Assembly (NCBI GenBank): GCA_024803745.1
Contig: JANJXV010000013.1
Coordinates: forward strand, 7,130,001 to 7,194,000
Length of the DNA: 64,000 nt
Origin: Megascapheus bottae
Lineage: Eukaryota; Chordata; Mammalia; Rodentia; Geomyidae
Reading direction: 5' to 3'
Shown piece by piece: positions 56,184 to 64,000 of the stretch. The notes below the pieces were generated by a model. That model saw nothing but the letters and a program-made list of their open reading frames with translations, was not told the DNA's origin and made no database searches. The translations under genes and the position numbers were made by a program. The number at the start of each line of letters is the position of its first letter. Within the stretch, counting starts at the first letter, position 1.

Positions 56184-57599
56184 GCTCATACTAGAAATGC
56201 ATGTTGGTTCAACTATTTAAAATATTTTCTCTCAAGTATTTGTCACTCTGCTTTAATGAAAACTGACTATTGCATCAGTTAAGTTAAAACAGAGATGAAT
56301 GGGGGTCTGAATCCCAGTGCGTGGTGGTATTTCTAATTGGCATTGACCAGGACTATGGTTTCCTATGATGTAAAGCAAGTTCTGTTCTGTTTCTGGATTC
56401 TATCATTTCTTCAGTGCTTATTCTAAACTCAGTAACAGCAATAAATCTTCCATTATTTATACTTTCATAATAGTTACATGAAAAATTTATATTTATCCCT
56501 AGATGAAGTAGCAGAGGCAACTATAGGTTTTAGAGCCACCAAGGAAACTGACTAGAATATGTAAGCCTGGGTTTGACATCTTATACCACACATACACACC
56601 AAGTGAAGTATTTTCAGAACCCAGAACCTTTCTCTCTATTTATATTTACTCTAAATAGACACCTCTCCTTCCAGTTTTTTTTTTAATAATGTACAAGTCT
56701 AAACTTTCAAGTGTTGAGGTTTAAATGAGGTTAAAGGGATGGTGGGCTTACTTTAGTCTGAGTATATCATTATTATTGCTACAATGAGGAAAACTGAAGG
56801 CAAGTATAAAAGAGAATAAAGCCTGCATATGGATGTTTGATGATAATGTGCATGTAATATAGATATTTGGTGGAGACAGTTTTGGATAGAACACATACAA
56901 ATTGCATGGGATACATATGCCATGAATCCTACCACTAATAATAATAAAAATATTAATAGAAGCACAAACAAAAACAATAATGTTATTGACACCCACAGTA
57001 TTTCATGCTTCTAGAAGTTCCCCAAATATTTCCTTTCTAATAATTCTCCTCTCTTTTAGTGTTACTTAAAGACAAAACAATGTTAAATAGATGAGAAGAA
57101 AATCAGATCACATAATGCTAATATGGCCAACTTTCAAATGGTATCATATAAAGAATTGAGAATCTCTATTCAAGAAGTTGGTATCTCCCAACCAATTTCC
57201 CCTGGCCCTCAGATGAGGCTTTTGTATGGTATCTTCTAGAATATCTTGAGCCCAAGCTACAGGAATGACCAAAATCAATGTCTTTGACACTCAGGAGTGC
57301 ATTTCATGCATGTATTGAGCTACTACAATGAATTTTAGTTAACCTACTATAATCTTATTCATGTGTAAAAAACTGGAAAACAAGACTAAACTCTGTGATT
57401 CCACTTCATATTATATTTCACTTTTCGATTTTTTTTATTCTTTGCAGTCAACAAAACTCCTTCCTTTGGTACCTCCTGTGTTCTATGTGCCATCTTCTTT
57501 TGTAGATATAAGTATTAACCCACAACTAGGTAACTGTTGCTTCTTGCTCATATGGTGCTAATTATTTCAAGAGACACACTGTAGTTATTGAATAGGAAG

Positions 57600-58140
57600 C
57601 AGTCAGCAACGTGTAATTCCTTAATCTTTCACAGGTATTGAAGCCTTGAGAGTTGTTTCCAAAACATAGCACCATCTGACTTTCAGAAGCACCGTGCAAG
57701 CAAAAGCTTAGCTCTCATTTTGTAGAGAGAATTTGATTCTCTTTTTAACCCTGTCAACTTTCGCCCTGACTAGCATCCGGATTAATAGTTATTTAACTGC
57801 TCAACAATTATGACAGGTGATTAATTAATCTCAAGGAGCTGCTACTTGTGCCGCTATTAATCAGCTCATCACTAGACAGAAGGAGAAGGGAGGCAATCTG
57901 TATTTGTTACAAAATGGGCTAGGCATGCATTACTCAGACAATAAGTAAAGGTCATGGGAGAGCTGAAGGCGTGATGAGCAGGTTTTGTGAGATTGATGAG
58001 GGAGAATTATTTTCTGTATATATTTTGCGAGGAGAAAATCTGCTTCAACACAGTGTGTTGAAAAAATATAATGCCTAGAGAATGGATTCTTCCATATGTC
58101 TAAAATGTTTATATATTGCACTGTGGGTATAAACTGCTAT
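57600..58140. promoter_or_regulatory. Candidate conserved non-coding element (enhancer-like)
   Basis: Dense homeodomain-type words (GGATTAATAGTTATTTAAC, GGTGATTAATTAATCTC, CGCTATTAATCAGC) occur with retained CpGs (CTTTCGCCCTGAC, CATCCGGATTAA) inside AT-rich DNA and with no repeats. Its look is typical of vertebrate developmental enhancers. No cross-species comparison was possible. Confidence 0.35.
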
Positions 58141-58589
58141 TTTTGAGTTGCAGTGAGGTGTTGACTAATTCTCATTTCTGTAAATAATAAAATGATTGCA
58201 ATTGTTGCATTAACAACCATAGAACTACTTTATGTCTACTGATCTGTGGTGGAAAGTCACAAGCCACCATCCACTGCTTTTTTAGATTTGTTCTTTTCAA
58301 CCTGCCTACAACCTACCTTTTGACTTTCTCTTAAATTTGCCTCCATTTTTATTGCCATCATTGTAACTGTATACCTCAGTACTTTTACATAGACTGACTA
58401 GCTTTGCATTAGCTAAAAAGTAATCTTGGTATTTTTGGTTTCATTCCCCATTCTGAAAACTTAAAATTAGAGAGTGGCAACTTTCTGAGAAGATCCATAA
58501 TTGAGATTATATCAGTCTTTGGAATGGCTTGTAAACTCTTCAATATGTAGACTATTATTAAAAATAGTTCTTTGTGCTCAGATAACTTG

Positions 58590-58800
58590 GTCTGAATTCT
58601 GAATACTAGTTTTCCTTCTTGCTAGGCATGTGGCTTGGGATAAATGTCAACCTTGGGTTTCCTCAGCTATTAAAATGAGGATTACAACTATTTCAATAAG
58701 AACATACACCTTTTAAATAGATTTATGAATAGGAAATGTTTTAGACATTATCTGCATTCAGTATATTGCTGTTACCTGTTAGTAATTATTATTTCTAGCC
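58590..58800 (+). mobile_element. MIR remnant (sense)
   Basis: GGCATGTGGCTTGGGATAAATG, CTTGGGTTTCCTCAGCTATT, AAAATGAGGATTACAACTATTTC and CAGTATATTGCTG follow the MIR core order (tgaccttgggcaag..gtttcctcatctgtaaaatggggat). Confidence 0.7.
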
Positions 58801-59137
58801 ATGTAGCCTAGCACCAATTTTGTTAATGCACCAAGTGCCAAGTGAATTCTCAGCTTCCCATCTCTCATCCTAGAAGAGAACTGTCACATTCACATAGAAC
58901 TTTCTCATCCATTATGCCATGAACAAAAACTGTCCTTTTCAATGTTCAGCTTCCGAAGCTCAATCAGCTTCTCCAAGATGGCTTTCTTGACCCTCAAACT
59001 GCTCTCCTGGAAATGAACCATTTTTTCTTTCTTGCTTCGCTCTTGCGTCTCACTATTAATTAGGTTTACCTTATTCAGCTGCATATTCAGTTACAATGAA
59101 TGAATCACTGCCACTGGGTTATGTTTCTTGTAACAAA

Positions 59138-59157
59138 GGTTAGATAGACAGACAGAA

Positions 59158-59190
<33 letters not shown>
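59138..59190. repeat. (CAGA)n tandem repeat
   Basis: About twelve CAGA units with an AAAG interruption. Confidence 0.95.
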
Positions 59191-59194
59191 TCAG

Positions 59195-60220
59195 TCTGTC
59201 ACATGCAGCAGTTATTTAAGCAATACTTTTGAATAAATGGATAATGAATCCCAGAAGAAATGTCCTGGAAAGATAAGACAATGGCTCATTCAGCTAAAAC
59301 ATCTCGTAAAACAACCCTGTCATCACTAACTGAAGAAGAGGCAGGGAATGGTACACTGACTGCTCCAGAAGCACAGATGGACAGTAAGTCTCTGGGGGCC
59401 TGGCTATAATGACTGGACACTGGAGAAGTCCACTTTGATTGGGATGATTAATGATTTAGGGAACATACCTGCATTACATTGTCTGTGGAAATCACCATGT
59501 TGTGCATAAACATAAAAACAAATAAATGAGATTTCCTTCCCATAAAATGTCAGATGATGCTGTTGACTATCAGATTGCCTCTCATGAGAGGCAATCTTTA
59601 GAAGCACCAAGGAATTACCCATGATCCATGGGAGAAGCATGTAGTCTTTATCTAACGTGTACAGGTATGTACTCAAAAGATTCACGTCTCAGAGGAGACT
59701 CCCATTTTGGGAAATGTGGGAAAGTGAAACCCCTCTTTTTCAAATTGGTAGCAACACCTGTGTAAAAATGGAGACGTTTCTTCTTATTTTCCATATTAAT
59801 CACACTTTATACAGCAAGTACTTGGCTTGTCACAAGAACAAGCTTATGGCTTCAGGTGGGTAATAAACAGCAGGGGCAGATGAACTTTATATAAAAAAAT
59901 TGATGCTATTTTCACATGGTTCAATTTACCCCTCCCTGTGTGGATGGGTTTAACTACAGGAGAATGAGTTTTTGCGAAGCACCTAAGGAGGCACTTAAAC
60001 TTAATTATACCATGTGCTCTTGCTGGAATACTTAATCAGGTGCAAACTAGAGCAAGGTCTTTAGGGTTTCTTCCCTCTGGGAACGTCCTGTCCTTAGGTT
60101 CTATTACCAAGTTACACCATGTTTTTTGACTTTATGTAATATTAGATATTAAGTGGTGAAAAGGTCCCTTGTTGGCTAATAGTGAAATCCCAATATAAGT
60201 AGCCAATATTTTCCTTTGTG
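59195..60220. other. Unique DNA with a perfect palindrome
   Basis: No gene or transposon recognised; it contains the 26-bp palindrome at 59572-59597. Confidence 0.5.
59572..59597. repeat. 26-bp perfect palindrome
   Basis: Each arm is 13 bp (AGATTGCCTCTCA and its exact reverse complement) with no spacer. The flanking bases C and T do not extend the pairing. It is not part of a recognisable repeat. Confidence 0.97.
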
Positions 60221-60251
60221 TATGTGTGTGTATGTGTGTGTGTGTGTGTGT
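60220..60251. repeat. (TG)n microsatellite
   Basis: TGTATGTGTGTG-type repeat at the tail side of a reverse SINE. Confidence 0.95.
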
Positions 60252-60254
60252 TTT

Positions 60255-60430
60255 GTTATTGATATTTGAACTCTGACCTTGCTAGAAAACATGTTCTAAT
60301 GGAGCCTTATCTCAGAGATATTTCCCTTAGTTATTGCTGAGTTAAGGTCTCAGTTACCTTTTATTTAGAGGTAACTACAAACTCTGCCTCCAGGTTAGTT
60401 GGGATTACAGGTGTGAGGCCATCTCTGGTC
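60255..60430 (-). mobile_element. Old B1-headed SINE (reverse)
   Basis: ATTTGAACTCTGACCTTGC, AGTTAAGGTCTCAGTTACC and AGTTGGGATTACAGGTGTGAGGCC follow the reverse B1 order. Confidence 0.68.
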
Positions 60431-60494
60431 CTATTTCCCTTATGTTAATATTTTTATGTTAATATTGTGTTTATAAGGCATTAAATATCACATA

Positions 60495-60590
60495 AGGAAA
60501 GGGAAGGGAAAATGGGGGAGAGGACAGGATAGGACAGGATAGGAATAGGAAATAGGGGAAGAATAGGGAGAAAAAAGGAAGAAAATACAC
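60495..60590. repeat. Purine-rich tract with (GACAGGATAG)n
   Basis: GGACAGGATAGGACAGGATAG repeats within a GGAAAGGGAAGGGAAAATGGGG tract. Confidence 0.85.
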
Positions 60591-60594
60591 ATCA

Positions 60595-61125
60595 TTTCTC
60601 ATCAGCACCAGGAGGTCACAGTATTTCCTTCATTCCAAGGTACTGATACAAACTAGTAGAAAATTGATTAGGATATCAGCAAATATAATTTGAGTTTAGC
60701 TAACATTCAGAACTCAGGTTAATAATTGAGTTTGCAGGGCTCAGTTACTCTTTTGCAATTAAACCACATTTAATATAGACCGTTCCACATCTCAATAGGA
60801 ATAGCATAAAATTTGTACTGTAAACTACTGACCAGTAGTCTCATCTCTTCAGATTTGGTGTAGCTGATTTGGACTTGGTTGAATTAATTACATTGAGAAG
60901 GGAGCTGAACTTTGTTTTCTGCTTGATAGAAGGAATCTAGGGAGCTGATAGACATTGCTAAGTTTCAAAGGAACTCAAAGCCAGTTGTTCAGAAGAATTG
61001 TTCTTTCATAACAAATACATCTATCACAATAGCAGTGATAATCAAACTGAATGTGTTTACCTGTCATTTTCTGTTCTCCGTATCTCCCAAGCTAGAATCT
61101 ATAATTGGCATAGAATCAAGAAATG
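60595..61125. other. Unique DNA, nothing recognised
   Basis: AT-rich, non-coding. Confidence 0.5.
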
Positions 61126-61129
61126 GTAC

Positions 61130-61435
61130 GTAAACACTGGAGAAATGGCCTTTTAATATCATTGTGTCAGGAGAATTGTAAGAACTGGTGATCATGGTTT
61201 AAAGTACATTAAGTCAGACTGAGAATGACACATATTGTATGTTCTCTCTCATATGCCAAAACCTAGAATTATAAAACGATACTTGACCTGAGTGTTAAAG
61301 GGAAATATTTGGATCAAGAGCCAATGGAAGAAGGGGTAAGGGAAGAGGGTAAAGGCAGAGTAAATATTATTAAAATACTTAATATGCATGTATGAAAACC
61401 AAATAATGAAATCTGTTAAAATTGTTTGAAAAAAG
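61130..61435 (+). mobile_element. Old L1 3' region (sense)
   Basis: ACATTAAGTCAGACTGAGAATG, TGTATGTTCTCTCTCATATG, then ATATGCATGTATGAAAACC and AATAATGAAATCTG, follow the order of ORF2 end and 3' UTR in old mammalian L1. Confidence 0.72.
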
Positions 61436-61554
61436 GAAAAGGATGCTGAGAAAGAACAATAGAGGGGAGCAAGTGAACCTGAGAAAAGTACATTGTATTT
61501 CTGAGTGGAAACAGATTAATTAAGCTCCTTTGTATAATTAATAGATACTATCAA

Positions 61555-61665
61555 AAACATTGTTGTGTGATATCTTTTGTACATGCAGTACAATCCTCAT
61601 AACAAACATGTGTCCTTATTAAATTAATTGTTCCTTTAAGAGCAAATATGTAAGCCAAAAGAGAC
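61555..61665 (+). mobile_element. Possible MIR remnant
   Basis: GTACAATCCTCATAACAAACATG and AAGAGCAAATATGTAAGCC loosely follow one strand of MIR. Weak. Confidence 0.35.
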
Positions 61666-61669
61666 TTAC

Positions 61670-63150
61670 TCTGTTGTTTCAACCTAATCAAATGCTTTGT
61701 TTCCTTTCCTTGCCCTGAATTTGATGATCATCAAGGGGATCTTTGTACAGTTACCTCCTCTAGCCTGTTCAGTGTGTGTCATATGCTGCGTGTGGGAACA
61801 TAAATCAGTGGCAACAATGACCTTGAAATAATGATCAGAGTATGGATCATCTCCTGGCAAGGCATTAAATATGCCTAGGATTAGGATTGCACAAGCATCA
61901 TTTGAATTGGAAGTTCTACCTGTGAGAAAGGTTCAACCAATCAGTTATCACCATTTCCTATGCAAACTGCCACTGAGTCAGGCTTCTGTGAAGATGAACT
62001 TAGACAGGAGACTTGTTCAGGTAGCTGTTACCTCCCTTGCTTGAATCTGGATTTAATTACATGTCCTGTAGTGCATATATGGACACTGGTAGATCTTATT
62101 TCAAAAGTAAGAACTATGGAAAAGAAGAAAATGCAAGGGAGAATTTTTTGTGTTATTCAGAAACAAACACATGTTATGAAGGAACATTCATTGTACTTGA
62201 AATTGGACTTGGTTCAAAGGGAGCTAACACCCACTGAATGGCTATTTACTCTTGAACACTGTGTGAAAGAGCTATTGATTGACTTGTATTTTAGTTAACA
62301 AAATGAGGACCAGTGAGTTCCTTAGATATACTTACAAGATATGAAGGAGTAGAGAATTATATTCAGATTTGTGAGATGTAAGTGGCCATGTATTATTTGC
62401 TATGATAAATTCTGTCTTGTTAGAATAGAAGATGACTCAGTGGGGTTTCAAGTTCCCTGCTTTAAGCTGAGGTGCTTTGTGTTTTAAAACATAACATGAT
62501 AACTTCTCCTCTACTGAAAATCATAGGACAAAATGACAGGCTGCAAGGGAGAATCCTGATATTAATCATAAACTTAGCAGTTTTGTAGCTGAATTCAGTT
62601 GAGTCTTGAGGAAATGTGTTTGACAATTGGTAGATTTTTTTTCTTCTAATTCTTGGCTCTAAGATACTGTGAACAGGTGTGAAGTAAACAACTCTAACTT
62701 CATCTTAAATTTCTAACGACAAAGTTTCAGGCTCCCCTAGTGCCATGAAACCTCTTTGCTTGTTGTCAACTTAAGATCTCAGCCAGATTCCTGTGGTCTA
62801 TAATAATCAACTGCTAGAAGCTAAGACTTCTAAGTACTTAAGAGACTATGAGAAAGAAACAAGAATTTCAGTTCTTATCCCTTTTTATGATAATGGACCC
62901 TGTGTATATCTTGAAGTTTTCTTGGCACCACCCTGGAATCACTTTGCCATTTCCAATGTTACTTCTGTGTCACTTCCTGTGCTAGTTTGTCTGATTCTGT
63001 GTGGCATGACTTTCTCAAAATAAAAATATGAAAAACAAAACTTCCCAAATACTTGATAGTGTGCATCTGTATTGAGGGTAATATATATTTTATACTCTGA
63101 GTAGAGGTTTTTTTTTTTATAGTGAAACTAAGAATAATTGAAAAAAAGAG
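61670..63150. other. Unique DNA, nothing secure
   Basis: Two open frames of 112 and 76 codons (61960-62298, 62793-63023) have no domain I recognise. The end near 62920-63025 (GGCACCACCCTGGAATCAC to TCTCAAAATAAAAATATG) could be an old LTR or retrocopy 3' end, but I cannot assign it. Confidence 0.4.
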
Positions 63151-63152
63151 TC

Positions 63153-63362
63153 TAAGGGCCAGGACTTTGGCCTAGTGGTAGAGTGCTTGCCTAGCATGCA
63201 TGAATTCTCGGATTTGATTCCTTGGTACCACATACATAGAAAAAGCCTGAAGTGGTGCTGTGGCGCAAGTGGTAGAGTGCTTAGCTTGAGAAATCCTAAG
63301 GACAGTGTTCAGTTCCTGAGTTCAAGCTCCAGGACTGGCAAAATAAATAAATAAATAAATAC
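63153..63362 (+). mobile_element. IDL-Geo type SINE (forward) with (AAAT)n tail
   Basis: GGACTTTGGCCTAGTGGTAGAG, CGGATTTGATTCCTTGG, GTGGCGCAAGTGGTAGAGTG and TTCAAGCTCCAGGACTGGC, followed by five AAAT units. Complete and moderately diverged. Confidence 0.95.
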
Positions 63363-63504
63363 ATAATAAGAGTAACACAGAGACTGATTGTCCTGCTTTA
63401 CAATTGATTTGATCTGGCTATATTATTCAAATTATCTAGGCCTTGTTTGCCAAGTGTAGGTAATAATTTGTCTTTCATCCTATTGCCTACATCAAAAGCT
63501 TCAG

Positions 63505-63590
63505 GGAAGTTCTGGGGATGTGTTCAAGTAGCAGAGCGTTGTCTAATAAAAGCAAGGCCTATAGTTAAAAACTAAAGTACTGCCAAACTT
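63505..63590 (+). mobile_element. Single tRNA-like SINE monomer (old)
   Basis: GGGGATGTGTTCAAGTAGCAGAGCG, GCAAGGCCTATAG and TACTGCCA match the pattern of an ID/dID-like unit (gggatgtggctcaagtggtagagcg..aaggcctgagttcaa..cagtactgcca). No partner monomer is visible. Confidence 0.6.
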
Positions 63591-63848
63591 GAGTTGTCAC
63601 AACTACATTTGGATGCACATGTCTTATTGAAAAATTTATGACTTTCATGTGACAAAATCGCTAAGCATATTACTAGCATGTTTCCATTTCTGCCTATATA
63701 TTTTATATCATATATTTATTGCAGATGAATCTGATATTCATAAAAATATGTAATGATTATTAAAATATTTTGTTATTCTCTACTTTTTAAAATTTTTCTC
63801 CAATTTGGATGGACCATTGAATGTTGTACTTCTAGATGTCAGTTTCTT

Positions 63849-63962
63849 CCCTCCCTCCCACCCTTTCTTCCTTCCTTCCTTCCTTCCTTCCTTCCTTCCT
63901 TCCTTCCTTCCTTCCTTCCTTCCTTCCTTCCTTTCCCTTCTTTCCTTCCTTCCCTCCCTCCC
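63849..63962. repeat. (TTCC)n microsatellite
   Basis: About twenty TTCC units flanked by CCCT/CCTT variants. Confidence 0.97.
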
Positions 63963-64000
63963 TTCATTCTTCATTTATTTCTTCTTCTCTTTTTTTTCTT

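Larger units (their letters stand above)
56190..59130. other. Long repeat-poor interval
   Basis: Nearly 3 kb with one MIR remnant (58590-58800) and no gene that I can support. 57600-58140 is a candidate conserved element. Confidence 0.5.

Noticed and set aside
61960..62298. 112-codon open frame with several cysteines
   Set aside because: No family resemblance, no signal peptide, no coding-like composition and no exon boundaries that I can support.
62793..63023. 76-codon open frame with a hydrophobic C-terminus near an AATAAA
   Set aside because: It looks like chance or an old LTR/retrocopy end; there is no recognisable protein.

Overview
This window looks like gene-poor nuclear DNA from a mammal, most likely a geomyoid rodent (kangaroo rat, pocket mouse or pocket gopher group). 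The base composition is AT-rich, (CA)n, (GA)n and (TTCC)n microsatellites are common, and L1 fragments, B1/7SL-like SINEs and old MIR/L2 pieces are scattered throughout. The strongest lineage clue is a two-part SINE present in about fourteen copies. Its left half is a tRNA-Ala (ID-like) unit containing TAGTGGTAGAGTGCTTGCC and GGTTCGATTCC. Its right half begins near TGGCTCAAGTGGTAGAG and ends GTTCAAGCCC..GGACTGGCAAAA. This matches my recollection of the IDL-Geo SINE described from Geomyoidea. The species call is an inference from that family.

I found no protein-coding exon, RNA gene or promoter of a host gene that I can defend. Every long open frame is a low-complexity repeat translation, a piece of L1 ORF2, a retroviral integrase remnant, or noise in AT-rich sequence. 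The window therefore reads as intergenic desert or deep intron.

Layout: 1-1.7 kb unique; 1.7-3.2 kb a rearranged L1 with an unidentified insert; 3.5-10 kb unique DNA with SINEs; 10.1-11.4 kb the 3' end of a minus-strand class I (gammaretrovirus-like) endogenous retrovirus, with one LTR, a broken integrase and almost no env; 11.9-13.6 kb SINE-rich; 13.8-17 kb mostly unique, including a possible conserved element; 17-20 kb microsatellites and nested SINEs; 20.6-24.3 kb three L1 copies, one of them a 5'-inverted insertion with target duplications; 24.4-29.9 kb mostly unique, with one L2; 30-38.4 kb dense SINEs and short L1 ends; 38.7-45.5 kb an L1 hotspot with SINE-in-L1-in-SINE and L1-in-L1 nesting; 45.5-64 kb mainly unique DNA with old L1 and MIR remnants, one LTR-like element, a 26-bp perfect palindrome and microsatellites.

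Nothing here forms a pathway or operon. What the window does hold is a well-preserved record of retrotransposition: at least nine insertions with visible target-site duplications, two of them nested inside other copies. I do not see a new biological system. The most useful leads are the right-hand monomer shared by two SINE families with different heads, the insertion chronology, the collapsed endogenous retrovirus, and a few repeat-free intervals that could be conserved non-coding elements.
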